DNA from: Clostridia bacterium
Lineage (GTDB): Bacteria; Bacillota; Clostridia; Oscillospirales; CAG-272
Assembly (NCBI GenBank): GCA_017517745.1
Contig: JAFWYJ010000062.1
Location: 1-64,000 of the forward strand
Length of the DNA stretch: 64,000 nucleotides
Direction: 5' to 3'
In this document: in pieces, positions 8,168-16,190 of the stretch
How positions within the stretch are numbered: position 1 is the first letter of the stretch
Layout: each line of letters starts with the position of its first letter
Position numbers and translations under genes: made by a program
The notes under the pieces: model-generated
What the model was told of the DNA's origin: nothing
Database searches by the model: none
What the model saw: the letters and a program-made list of their open reading frames with translations, nothing else

Positions 8168-9499
8168 ATGAACGATTTCAACATTCTCTTCACGTTGGCG
8201 ATCGCGCTGTTTGCGGGTCTCTTTATGTCGCGTATCGTCAAGCCGTTGGGACTTCCCGCCGTGACGGGCTATCTGCTCGCGGGCATTCTGCTCGGTCCCT
8301 ACTGTCTCGGCAGACTCGGGGTAACGGGTCTCTTCTTTGATATGAGTCAGGCCAATCCCGCGATGGCAAGCATGGCAAGCATCGTGCAGGACGCCGCGCT
8401 CGGCTTCATCGCCTTTGCCATCGGCACCGAGTTTCGCCTTTCCTCGCTCAAGAAAACCGGACGTCAAGCAACCGTGGTGGGCATCGTGCAGGCGTTGGTC
8501 GCCATGCTTTTGGTGGACGGCGCGCTGATCGGTCTGCATTTTCTCCTCGGTGAAGATCGTCTGCCTTTGTCTGTTTGCATCACGCTGGGCGCGATCGCAA
8601 CCGCAACCGCTCCCGCGGCAACTCTGATGGTTATCAAGCAGTACAAAGCAAAGGGCCCCTTGACCAACATTCTGCTCCCCGTGGTCGCGCTGGACGACGC
8701 GGTGGGACTGATCTGCTTCGCCGTTTCGATCGGAATCGCGCAGGCATTGGAGGGCGGCAGTGTCGGCATCATTTCGGTGCTGATCAACCCGCTTCTTGAG
8801 GTCGTGCTTTCACTCGTGCTCGGCACGCTGGTGGGCATCGTCTTCAGCTTTGCCGAAAACCTGTTCAAATCGAACAGTAAGCGTCTTTGTATCTCGATCA
8901 CCTTCGTGCTCCTGACCATCGCGCTCTCCAAGCTGACCCACACCTTTGACAACGGTGTCAAGATCGCCTTCTCCAATCTGCTCGTCTGCATGATGCTGGG
9001 AACGATCTTCTGCAACGTCTGCGACTCGGCAGAGGAATTGATGGAGAGAACCGACAAATGGACCATGCCGATCTTCATCCTCTTCTTCGTCATCAGCGGC
9101 GCGGAGCTGGAGTTCAGCATTTTCAAGGACGGTATCGTGATTCTCGTGGGCGTAATGTATATGATCTTCCGCACAATCGGTAAATATTTAGGCGCGCGCT
9201 GGAGCGCACAGGCAACCAAATGCGATGCCAACATCGTTCGCTACCTGGGCGTCACGCTTCTGCCGCAGGCAGGCGTCTCGATCGGCATGTCGATCACTGC
9301 CGCCGCCGTTCTGACGACCGGCGGAACGGTGCGCAACATCGTGCTCTTCGCCGTCATGATCTACGAGCTGGTCGGCCCGATGCTGACCAAGATCGCCCTG
9401 ACCAAGGCGGGTGATATTACCCCGAAGCCGACCGAGCCCCATCACCACACCATGGCGGAGGTCTTTGCCGACGACCTCGACGACGATCAGACCGAGTAA
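8168..9499 (+). CDS. cation:proton antiporter, CPA2-like
   Basis: 443-residue integral membrane protein with about 12 hydrophobic segments, matching the Na+/H+ exchanger (CPA2/KefB-like) fold. It shows VKPLGLPAVTGYLLAGILLGPY near residue 20, and paired conserved helices with ALGFIAFAIGTEF and ALDDAVGLICFAVSIG, the latter carrying the Asp-Asp typical of electrogenic ion binding. It lacks the cytosolic TrkA-N/C domains of KefB and ends in an acidic tail. The transported ion cannot be told from sequence. AGAAGGA precedes the ATG at 8168; the longer frame start at 8093 overlaps the promoter. It is a monocistronic unit with its own promoter and terminator. Confidence 0.88.
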   Translation: MNDFNILFTLAIALFAGLFMSRIVKPLGLPAVTGYLLAGILLGPYCLGRLGVTGLFFDMSQANPAMASMASIVQDAALGFIAFAIGTEFRLSSLKKTGRQATVVGIVQALVAMLLVDGALIGLHFLLGEDRLPLSVCITLGAIATATAPAATLMVIKQYKAKGPLTNILLPVVALDDAVGLICFAVSIGIAQALEGGSVGIISVLINPLLEVVLSLVLGTLVGIVFSFAENLFKSNSKRLCISITFVLLTIALSKLTHTFDNGVKIAFSNLLVCMMLGTIFCNVCDSAEELMERTDKWTMPIFILFFVISGAELEFSIFKDGIVILVGVMYMIFRTIGKYLGARWSAQATKCDANIVRYLGVTLLPQAGVSIGMSITAAAVLTTGGTVRNIVLFAVMIYELVGPMLTKIALTKAGDITPKPTEPHHHTMAEVFADDLDDDQTE

Positions 9500-9525
9500 A
9501 CCGTTTTTACATAACAAACAAAATC

Positions 9526-9571
9526 GCCCCCAAAAGCCGTTGACTTTTGGGGGCAATATTTTTTGTTTTTT
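9526..9571. terminator. bidirectional intrinsic terminator
   Basis: Stem GCCCCCAAAAG (9526-9536) paired with CTTTTGGGGGC (9544-9554), with an A-rich tract before it and AATATTTTTTGTTTTTT after it. It sits between the convergent antiporter gene and the YhaN-like gene and can end both transcripts. Confidence 0.9.
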
Positions 9572-9573
9572 CT

Positions 9574-12168
9574 TCAGATCCGATCACGGTGGCAAACGAG
9601 ATAGAGGATCTGATAGCGTTCGGAAAGCCGATCGAGGAGCCCTCTCGCGGCGGTCAGCCTGTCGTCGTCGAGATTGACGAGCGGATCGTCGAGGAGCAGG
9701 AACGGCTTTTCTCCATCTTTGTAAAGCGCATCGGTCAAGGAAAGGCGTACGCAAAGCTCAACGGCATCGCGCCAACCTCGGCTGAAGCTTTCCATGCTTC
9801 GCGTCTGTCCGCCGTCGGGGCGCAAGCCGACCTCAAACGAAGCGTTCATCACCGCCTCGGGGGCCTCCCCTCCGATCAGATCCGACAAAAATCGACCAAA
9901 GCTCGTCTGCATATCACCCAAATAACGCGTGGAAAGCGCGTTTTTCGCCTCCTCCAGAAAGCTTGCCGTTGTCTTGATCGTCTCGGCATTCGCCTTTGCC
10001 TCCGCCAACCGAAGCTTCATTTGCGCAAGATGCGCCTCAATCTCGGGAATATGATCCACGTCGGTCTGCAAACGCTCCATGCTGCTCTTTGCCGTCGCGC
10101 GTCGGCGCTCCAGATCGGAGATTCGCGCTTGCAACTCGCGCTCCTCGACGCCGAGACGGTCGATCGCCGTCACGTCCTCGGTGTCACTCGGCTGATCCAG
10201 CCCCTTTTCGCGCACAAAGTCTGCCAACTCCGGCTCCTTGCGCGCGATCTCGCGGGAGAGTCGGTGATATTCCACCGTCTGCTCACTCACGCGCTCCAGG
10301 CATTCCCCTGCGCGCAGACGCTTCTCGGGATCGTGCTTTTTCAAAAACGGCTGCAATCGCAATTGCAATTCTCTCAAGCTTCCCTCTGCCGTCGCACGGT
10401 CAGAGGCGCGCCGGCGCTCAACCGCTTCTGCTTGCAAGAGCGCGGAGCTGTCTCGGCGCAAACGTTCCAGCTCGGCGGTATAATCCGCCTTCTGTTCCAA
10501 GCCCGCGAAAAAGCGAGCAAGATAAGCATGAAGCCGTTCCCCAATCTGCTTGCGCCGGCGATCCAGAGCCTCCAGATCCCCCGACAGACGGCGAATCTGC
10601 TGCTGACTCTCGCGCTCCCGCTCGGCGAGCAGACTCAGTTCGGTCAAAGCACGTGCGGGATCGTCGGTCGGCATACTGTATGCCGTCAACAGTTCTCGCA
10701 CTTCTCGCAAAGCTTGCTCTCGTTGCTCCCGCAACCTTGCAAGCCCGGTCTGCAATGCTCGCTTCTCGTGCATCCGTTTGGCACGACTTCTCAACACGCC
10801 GATTCCCATCAAAAAGCCGATCGCGGCAATTGCCGCTCCGCCGATCAAAAACGGTATTTGCACAGAATGCAAAGCCGGTAAGAAGCCAAGCACAGCAATC
10901 AAAAGTCCAATCATCAATAACGTCACCGCCGCAGGCAATCGCGACACCTGAGCGCGGTCTTCCTTGAGGCGAAGGGCTTCGCTCTCCTTTTGCGCGCGTT
11001 CTGCCACGGATAGGCGTTCAAACGCCCGCTCGATCGCAGCCTGATTGGGAAGACCGCGAGAAAAGCGTTTTGTCTGTCCGCGATCGTCGCACGCGCTCCG
11101 AAGCATCTCGCAACGGATGCGCAGATCTCTCAGCGTCTCCTGATCTCGCTCGGCACGCGCCAACTCCTCTTCCTTCGGCACGCCCATCGAAAATCTCTCG
11201 CGCAATCGCAAGAGTGCCGCATCCGGATCGGCGGCGATCATATCCATCCGCGCACGCGCGGCGTTGATCTGCCCCCAAAGCTGTTTCTGCGTCTCCAAAG
11301 ACTCCTGCGCAGGCGGTTCTCCGTCAAAATAAAGCCGCAACCGCGACAACCTTTCCCTCAGTGCCGTCAGCTCCGCGGTCATCTGCTGTCTGCGCTCGAC
11401 GAGCGCGGCACGCTCACGCGCCAAGCCCGCGCGCTTCATCCGCTCGCGATTTTCCTCGCTCGCACGGTGCAAAGCCGCCAACTGATCGTCAAAATCCGCC
11501 AATTGCACCTCTTGCGCGCGCAACGCTTCCTCTACGCGCAGGCAACGCTCAAGCTCTGCTTGTCTCTCATAGATCTCCTGCTCCATTTCGGCGATCGCGC
11601 CGCGGTTACCCGTCATGACGTAATAACGCCGACGGCGATCCAACGCCTCAACGGCAACGTCATAATTCCCAATGTCGCCCACATCGTCCAAAAGATTGCC
11701 CAGCTTGGCGGAAATGCTGTTGTTGTCCTTTCCACCCGTCAGCATCCGCTGAGAGAGATAGGTACTGCGCTCAAAGCCGTCGGCATCGATCCCAAACAGC
11801 TCTTCGCCAAGCGCGGTGGAATACTGCGTCGAGGGAAGATTGGTCGAAAGATCGAAGAGCGCGAAGCTGTCGCCGCTCTCCTTTGCGCCAAAGCTGCGCT
11901 CAATGCGGAATCTGCCTTTCGAGGTTTCGATCTCCAAAGTGCCGCCATAGCTTCCGCCCTGCCACGGCGTATATTTTTTGCGCTCGTTCTCGTCAAGGGA
12001 GCGCTTGGAGGTGGCGGGGAGACCGTACAGCATCGCCTTGATGAAAACCGCGAGCGTACTTTTTCCCCAACCGTTTTTCTGATAGAGAACGTTCATGCCC
12101 GTCTCAAAGGAAAGGTCGAAATTGCAAAGCGTTCCGAAATTGTCCACGTGCAAGCGTAACAGCCTCAC
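9574..12168 (-). CDS. YhaN/SbcC-like SMC-type ATPase
   Basis: 864-residue ATPase of the AAA_27/YhaN group, partner of an SbcD-like nuclease in DNA double-strand break processing. The N-terminus (MRLLRLHVDNFGTL) and Walker A-like loop YQKNGWGKST near residue 29 match the family. Residues 180-410 and 480-740 are coiled-coil-like, and the C-terminus carries the signature-like SFSRGWRDAVELCVRLSL and Walker B LLLDDPLVNLDD. In the middle (about 424-470) are two strongly hydrophobic segments, as in YhaN relatives, suggesting membrane tethering at the hinge. It starts with GTG overlapping the stop of the upstream phosphoesterase as GTGA, so the two are translationally coupled. Confidence 0.85.
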   Translation of the reverse strand: MRLLRLHVDNFGTLCNFDLSFETGMNVLYQKNGWGKSTLAVFIKAMLYGLPATSKRSLDENERKKYTPWQGGSYGGTLEIETSKGRFRIERSFGAKESGDSFALFDLSTNLPSTQYSTALGEELFGIDADGFERSTYLSQRMLTGGKDNNSISAKLGNLLDDVGDIGNYDVAVEALDRRRRYYVMTGNRGAIAEMEQEIYERQAELERCLRVEEALRAQEVQLADFDDQLAALHRASEENRERMKRAGLARERAALVERRQQMTAELTALRERLSRLRLYFDGEPPAQESLETQKQLWGQINAARARMDMIAADPDAALLRLRERFSMGVPKEEELARAERDQETLRDLRIRCEMLRSACDDRGQTKRFSRGLPNQAAIERAFERLSVAERAQKESEALRLKEDRAQVSRLPAAVTLLMIGLLIAVLGFLPALHSVQIPFLIGGAAIAAIGFLMGIGVLRSRAKRMHEKRALQTGLARLREQREQALREVRELLTAYSMPTDDPARALTELSLLAERERESQQQIRRLSGDLEALDRRRKQIGERLHAYLARFFAGLEQKADYTAELERLRRDSSALLQAEAVERRRASDRATAEGSLRELQLRLQPFLKKHDPEKRLRAGECLERVSEQTVEYHRLSREIARKEPELADFVREKGLDQPSDTEDVTAIDRLGVEERELQARISDLERRRATAKSSMERLQTDVDHIPEIEAHLAQMKLRLAEAKANAETIKTTASFLEEAKNALSTRYLGDMQTSFGRFLSDLIGGEAPEAVMNASFEVGLRPDGGQTRSMESFSRGWRDAVELCVRLSLTDALYKDGEKPFLLLDDPLVNLDDDRLTAARGLLDRLSERYQILYLVCHRDRI

Positions 12169-13235
12169 AGTCCCACCTCCTCACCGGTCAGTGCGCGCAA
12201 GCCGCAGGCGATCACGCGTTCCTTTTCCTCATCCTTCAATTTGGAGGCCATGACGCGGCGAATAAATTCCCCCTTGAGCGAAACGTCATGCGCATAATCC
12301 TCGGGGCGAATCAGAAGACGGCTCTTGTCCGCGACCTTGGCGAAATAAAAACGCTCGCCGAGAAGCGCCGCCAAACGCCCCGGATCCTTGGACACCTCAG
12401 CGGAGCAAGCTCCGATGAGCTCGACCTTGACAAGATCCGATGCCGCGATCCCCTCGACTGCCGCGAGAACACGCTCCTCCAGCTCAAACTGAGATGCGAA
12501 ATCCGTGACGTCGCACGCCACCGTGTGAAGCGTACGACGCGCGATCGGAACGAAGCGCTGGGAAAGCTTCCCCGCCTCGATCTCAAGCAATACGTAGCCC
12601 TTTTGTCCGCATTCGTCAAAGCCGCGTCCCTCGAGGCATCCGCTGTAACAAGCGGTGCAGCGGTTGTCGACCTTGGCGGTGCGGTATTCGTGCAAATGTC
12701 CGAGAGCCAGATAATCGATTCCTTTGTTTTTGAGCTTACCGAAGCGGATCAAATCCTCACCCGGCACACTCTTCCCCGCGCCCGCGCGTTCCTGACCGTG
12801 CATCAAAACGACGTTGAACGCATCCGGATCAAGCGAAAGTGTCTCAACGTCGGGACGCTCGCTGCCCGTGATCACCACCTCACCGAAGGTATAGGACTGC
12901 CAAGCATCAGAGAACGTATAGAGATTTGCGGGCTTGTCCGATGCACTGCGAAGCGTGTTGCCGCGGTCATGGTTGCCCGAAAGATAGAAAAAACAGAGCG
13001 TCGGATGCGCCGCAATGAGATCCAGTACGTATTTTTCGGTCTTTTTGGTGATGTGATCGCTGTCAAAAAGATCGCCCGCGATCAGAATCGCGTCCACTCC
13101 GCCGTCGGCGGCAAGACGTACCATTTTTGCGAAGGTGGAAAGGATCTCCCCCTTGCGTTCGCGTGCTTTTTCGGCCGAGAGATTCGCCTCCATGGGAGAA
13201 TCCAGGTGCAGATCGGCACAATGTATCAGTTTCAT
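12165..13235 (-). CDS. YhaO/SbcD-like metallophosphoesterase (DNA repair exonuclease)
   Basis: 356-residue calcineurin-fold phosphoesterase, nuclease partner of the coupled YhaN/SbcC-like ATPase. Metal-site motifs appear in order: LIHCADLHLDSP at the N-terminus, LIAGDLFDSDH near residue 53, FYLSGNHDRGN near 87, LMHGQE near 137 and ALGHLHEYR near 175. The C-terminal ~130 residues are the capping and ATPase-docking part. The internal ATG at 13235 is used because the family motif begins directly after it; only a weak Shine-Dalgarno is visible. It overlaps the downstream ATPase by 4 nt, the classic SbcDC/YhaON arrangement. A promoter lies at 13296-13324. Confidence 0.87.
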   Translation of the reverse strand: MKLIHCADLHLDSPMEANLSAEKARERKGEILSTFAKMVRLAADGGVDAILIAGDLFDSDHITKKTEKYVLDLIAAHPTLCFFYLSGNHDRGNTLRSASDKPANLYTFSDAWQSYTFGEVVITGSERPDVETLSLDPDAFNVVLMHGQERAGAGKSVPGEDLIRFGKLKNKGIDYLALGHLHEYRTAKVDNRCTACYSGCLEGRGFDECGQKGYVLLEIEAGKLSQRFVPIARRTLHTVACDVTDFASQFELEERVLAAVEGIAASDLVKVELIGACSAEVSKDPGRLAALLGERFYFAKVADKSRLLIRPEDYAHDVSLKGEFIRRVMASKLKDEEKERVIACGLRALTGEEVGL

Positions 13236-13295
13236 CTCTATGCATGCACATCCTTTCCAAGACGGCAAACAGTCGCCGTCACGTCGTCTGAGAAC

Positions 13296-13324
13296 AGTAT
13301 ATCATATTTTTTGTCAAAAGGCAA
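13296..13324 (-). promoter_or_regulatory. promoter of the YhaO-YhaN-like operon
   Basis: Minus strand: -35 TTGCCT (13319-13324), 17 bp spacer ending TGA (extended -10), -10 TATACT (13296-13301). Confidence 0.7.
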
Positions 13325-13415
13325 GAGCGTTTTGTGAGCAAATTGCAATGACTTTGTTTTTTTGAAAAAATCCTTTCCGAAAATGAATTTTTTGGAATGG
13401 AAATGCAGAAAACTC

Positions 13416-13444
13416 TTGACAAAGAGGGGGCGGTGTGGTATAAT
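13416..13444 (+). promoter_or_regulatory. promoter of tRNA-Gln
   Basis: Plus strand: -35 TTGACA (13416-13421), 17 bp spacer ending TGG, -10 TATAAT (13439-13444). It lies 30 nt before the tRNA 5' end. Confidence 0.9.
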
Positions 13445-13474
13445 TGGAATGTTAAATTTCAAGCAATGGAATAT

Positions 13475-13549
13475 TGGGGTATAGCCAAGCGGTAAGGCAC
13501 CAGACTTTGACTCTGGCATTCGTAGGTCCGAATCCTGCTACCCCAGCCA
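13475..13549 (+). tRNA. tRNA-Gln (TTG)
   Basis: Complete cloverleaf: acceptor TGGGGTA/TACCCCA, anticodon stem CCAGA/TCTGG around the loop CTTTGAC (anticodon TTG), T-loop TCCGAAT, discriminator G and encoded CCA (13547-13549). Its 3' end is immediately followed by a large inverted repeat that copies the tRNA 3' end in reverse. Confidence 0.96.
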
Positions 13550-13602
13550 CGCAAAGGACACCCAAGGGTGTCCTTTTTGCGTGGCTGGGGTAGCAGGATT
13601 CG
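13529..13602 (+). repeat. inverted repeat copying the tRNA-Gln 3' end, with terminator core
   Basis: The 3' end of tRNA-Gln plus the following terminator arm (13529-13563) is repeated in inverted orientation at 13566-13602, with a 2 nt loop and a 2 nt length difference in an A/T run. The inner part (13551-13580, GGACACCC/GGGTGTCC then TTTTT) is an intrinsic terminator for the tRNA. The outer part is an inverted copy of the T-arm and acceptor 3' strand, which a terminator does not need. The same right-hand arrangement recurs at 15841-15894 with a different tRNA-like sequence. Confidence 0.85.
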
Positions 13603-13866
13603 CCCTATCCCGCGCAAGCGCGGGATGTATGGGAGGAAATTTGCAACGCAAGTTTCCTCGCAACGGCTTTGCCGTTGCTTCGCATCTTGCCGCCCGAAGA
13701 TCGGGGAGCTTGCTCACCAGGCGCAGGGCGCGCGAATCTTCGCCGCAGGCGAATACCCTGCTACTCAAACAGAGATTTTTCCGCTTTTTTTCGACTCTGA
13801 AGTTTTTCGAAATTTTGTAGATGCATTTCGGGCATATTCGGGTCTGTAGACAGATTCGAACCGGCG
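13551..13866 (+). repeat. structured repeat element R1, copy 1
   Basis: Non-coding element shared with 15841-16064. Shared parts in order are the GGACACCC hairpin, inverted tRNA 3' end, GGATTCGCCCTATCCCGCGC plus a hairpin with CGCGGGATGTA, then variable hairpins, ACCCTGCTAC and an end block with GACAGATTCGAACCG. Copy 1 has its own internal hairpins (GAAACTTGCG- and GGCAAAGCC-type stems). A fragment resembling the end block, GTGGACAGATTTGAACTGACG, recurs at 13911-13931. I see no credible ORF in 13550-14052. Confidence 0.7.
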
Positions 13867-13975
13867 AAATACATTTTTTGATATAGATTCCCCACAGAAG
13901 CAAAACCGTGGACAGATTTGAACTGACGAAATCTTTACTCACTTCAAATTCGAGTTTGGTTCAAAAAATGCGTTA

Positions 13976-14004
13976 TTGTTTTCGCAACATTTTTCTGGTA
14001 TAAT
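13976..14004 (+). promoter_or_regulatory. promoter of XRE regulator 1
   Basis: Plus strand: -35 TTGTTT (13976-13981), 17 bp spacer ending TGG (extended -10), -10 TATAAT (13999-14004). The gene starts 49 nt downstream. Confidence 0.75.
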
Positions 14005-14052
14005 ATAATCACCGAGCCGGAACGGAATAATTTCTCAAAGGAGAACGCCATT

Positions 14053-15123
14053 ATGAAATCCATAGGCGATAAGATAAAAGAATATAGGCAGAAGAATCAT
14101 ATGACACAGGAGCAGCTTGCATCGTGTCTGAATGTTACGTTTCAAACTGTTTCTAAATGGGAAACGGGCGTATCGAGCCCGGATTTGTCGTTGATTATTC
14201 CTATCACGAAAATCTTCCATATTTCTGCTGATGAGTTACTCGGTATCAATGATGTTGAATCGGATAAGAGATATGACGAACTCAAACAGGCTTACGATCA
14301 CACTTACAAAACGGAAGATTTTGCAGAACGTCAAAGAATATGTGAAATTGCAGTATCTGAATATCCCGGAGATATGAAATGGTTGATCAGTCTCGCTTGG
14401 GTGGTATCGAACCGTTCCTTTGAATATGAGGACAATGATAGATACATTGCAGAACAGGAAAAAGCAATCAAACTGTTCGATGCAGTTGTGAAAAACTGCA
14501 AGGATGATATTATCAGAGGTGAAGCCATTCAAGGCATCACACAGCTACTCGGTTGGAGAGGGCGCAAGGACGAGGCAAGAAAATATGCGGAAATGATTCC
14601 CGAACAAACAATGATCTCTCGTGATGCGGTCTTAGAAAATGTTTTGGAAGGTGACGAACTGATCCTGTTTAAACAAAAGCGAATCAAGGATCACATTCAC
14701 GATGTTCTTCGGGATTTGTCGCTAATGCCCACAGAATATACCGATCTCATTCGTAATATCATTAATACATTGATTCCCGACGGAAATTACATCGAATATA
14801 ATCATAATTTGTACTATGCCGTACGAAGACAAATCAATCACACCTTAAATCAAACGACTAACGCTTCGACGGAACAGATTTATGGTTTGCTGAAAGAAAT
14901 GAAATCGTATGCAAAAGCGTATGATGAGATTGTTTTTGCAAAGCCCGGAATTTACAAATATACGGTTCCGTGGTTCGATCATATTGAAGAAGATACGCGT
15001 GATTGGTTTGGAAACGAGGGTGAGCCGATGACACAGGATTTTTATAAATATCTCGAAGAACTCGAAAAAAGACAGTTTGAAGGACTGCGTGATCCCGAGT
15101 TTTTCGCTTTGCTAAAAAAATAA
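14053..15123 (+). CDS. XRE-family helix-turn-helix regulator with helical C-terminal domain
   Basis: 356-residue protein. Residues 3-62 form a Cro/C1-type helix-turn-helix (IKEYRQKNHMTQEQLASCL, QTVSKWETG, ISADELLGI). The remaining ~290 residues look like helical repeats (a TPR-like region with AEQEKAIKLFDAVVKN and RKDEARKYAEMIP). The ligand is unknown. The start has AAAGGAG 9 nt upstream. The gene is AT-richer than the housekeeping genes around it and sits alone between repeat elements beside tRNA-Gln, which suggests an accessory gene. A protein of the same architecture is encoded at 37089-38180. DNA binding is well supported; the regulated target is not known. Confidence 0.82.
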   Translation: MKSIGDKIKEYRQKNHMTQEQLASCLNVTFQTVSKWETGVSSPDLSLIIPITKIFHISADELLGINDVESDKRYDELKQAYDHTYKTEDFAERQRICEIAVSEYPGDMKWLISLAWVVSNRSFEYEDNDRYIAEQEKAIKLFDAVVKNCKDDIIRGEAIQGITQLLGWRGRKDEARKYAEMIPEQTMISRDAVLENVLEGDELILFKQKRIKDHIHDVLRDLSLMPTEYTDLIRNIINTLIPDGNYIEYNHNLYYAVRRQINHTLNQTTNASTEQIYGLLKEMKSYAKAYDEIVFAKPGIYKYTVPWFDHIEEDTRDWFGNEGEPMTQDFYKYLEELEKRQFEGLRDPEFFALLKK

Positions 15124-15132
15124 ATACATAGG

Positions 15133-15240
15133 TTTAGTTTGCAAGCATGGCGTTGCGCCCCGGAAGATAGCGGTCAAGTGCAACGCCCATCATCGCAAGG
15201 GGTTAGTCTACCCTCTGCAAAATCTGCGTGCATCTAAATC
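15133..15240 (+). repeat. dispersed repeat R2, copy 1
   Basis: Begins just after the stop of XRE regulator 1. It has the conserved block GCAAGCATGGCGTT (15141-15154), a variable centre in which GGCGTTGC pairs with GCAACGCC, then GGGTTAGTCTACCCTCTGC and the tail TGCGTGCATCTAAATC. Related copies lie at 15700-15840 and 16819-16918. After it, 15241-15290 holds one more degenerate TGCATCCAAATCGGAC unit. Function unknown. Confidence 0.7.
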
Positions 15241-15309
15241 AGCCATACACGGTTTTGCATCCAAATCGGACCCCCGGAGGGAGCCTTTTGAAAATCACTC
15301 GCGAAACGA

Positions 15310-15338
15310 TTGAAATGTTTACAAAGTGGTGGTATAAT
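15310..15338 (+). promoter_or_regulatory. promoter of the 15364 membrane protein
   Basis: Plus strand: -35 TTGAAA (15310-15315), 17 bp spacer ending TGG, -10 TATAAT (15333-15338). Confidence 0.75.
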
Positions 15339-15363
15339 GAAAGCAAGGAAGGAGCTGATCGAT

Positions 15364-15690
15364 ATGAACTTATTCAAAGCAGGAACGACATTACAACTCA
15401 TTTACTGTTTCGGTTGCCTCGTGGTTGTGATATGTATGCCATTGTACTCTGTATTTGATACAACAACCTTTGGAATCATCTGCTTTGGAACAGGATCGAT
15501 CCTTACTTTCATTTCTACATTTAACCCAATGGGACTGATTGGAACTATCCTCAATTTTGTTGCATGCTTCTCCTCTAACTTAAAGAAATCAAAGAAGATT
15601 TTAATATGGACGATCATTTCTCCTATTTTGATCGTACTATTTTGGGTATTAGCTGCATGCTTTTTGGTTCACTATAGCGGCGGTGTTTAA
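15364..15690 (+). CDS. small polytopic membrane protein, unknown function
   Basis: 108-residue hydrophobic protein with about four membrane segments (for example LIYCFGCLVVVICMPLYSV near 10-30 and IISPILIVLFWVLAACFLVHY near 83-103), separated by a short basic loop SNLKKSKK. The ATG at 15364 has AAGGAAGGAG 8 nt upstream and a promoter at 15310-15338, so the gene appears real although unrecognised. It lies between two R2 repeats, like a small cassette. It could be accessory or a superfamily-level small membrane protein; nothing in it points to a substrate. Confidence 0.65.
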   Translation: MNLFKAGTTLQLIYCFGCLVVVICMPLYSVFDTTTFGIICFGTGSILTFISTFNPMGLIGTILNFVACFSSNLKKSKKILIWTIISPILIVLFWVLAACFLVHYSGGV

Positions 15691-15699
15691 TTGACATCG

Positions 15700-15840
15700 T
15701 TTCGTTTACAAACATGGCGTTAAAAGTCCGGTAGAACGCACTCCCATACACGCCCACGGGTTAGTGTACCCTCTGCAAAATCTGCGTGCATCTAAATCGG
15801 ACACACACGGTTTTGCATCTAAATCGGACACACACCACAC
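15700..15840 (+). repeat. dispersed repeat R2, copy 2, with a 26 bp tandem duplication
   Basis: Contains AACATGGCGTTAAAAGTCCG, then CTCCCATACACGCCCACGGG, TTAGTGTACCCTCTGCAAAA and two tandem units of TGCATCTAAATCGGACACAC (15787 onward, period about 26 bp). It starts ten nt after the stop of the 15364 gene and runs directly into R1 copy 2. Confidence 0.7.
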
Positions 15841-16064
15841 GCAAAGGACACCCAAGGGTGTCCCTTTTGCGTGGCTGGGGTGGACTTGGATTCGCCCTAT
15901 CCCGCGCGAGCGCGGGATGTAGGTCCGCATTTTGCGAGCAAGCCGATGGGAGCTCGCTCACGATCAGTGCGAGCAAAAATCTTCAAATTCACTTGCGAAT
16001 TTGAATACCCTGCTACCGACAATATTTCACACAACACCCAAACGGTGGACAGATTCGAACCGAC
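15841..16064 (+). repeat. structured repeat element R1, copy 2
   Basis: Same plan as 13551-13866: GGACACCC hairpin, then GTGGCTGGGG continuing as TGGACTTGGATTCG, the CCCGCGCGAGCGCGGGATGTA hairpin, variable hairpins (GAGCTCGCTC region and CAAATTC/GAATTTG), ACCCTGCTAC, and the end block GACAGATTCGAACCGAC. The segment after GGCTGGGG differs from copy 1 and reads, in reverse, like the 3' end of another tRNA. Together with R2 copy 2 it fills the gene-free stretch 15691-16064. Confidence 0.7.
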
Positions 16065-16124
16065 ACACCTATGAGAAAATGTTAAAAAGCGTTAATACAA
16101 ATTGTATTTAATCATCAGGCATTC

Positions 16125-16170
16125 TAAAAATTTATCCGCATCAAGGGTGCGTTCCTTTGATGCGGATTTT
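16125..16170. terminator. terminator after the 16191 gene
   Basis: Stem ATCCGCATCAA (16134-16144) paired with TTGATGCGGAT (16157-16167). On the minus strand AAATTTTTAG follows it, and on the plus strand TTTT follows. It lies 20 nt beyond the stop of the minus-strand membrane protein gene. The remaining bases 16065-16124 show nothing recognisable. Confidence 0.75.
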
Positions 16171-16190
16171 TAACATTTCATTTTGTTGTA

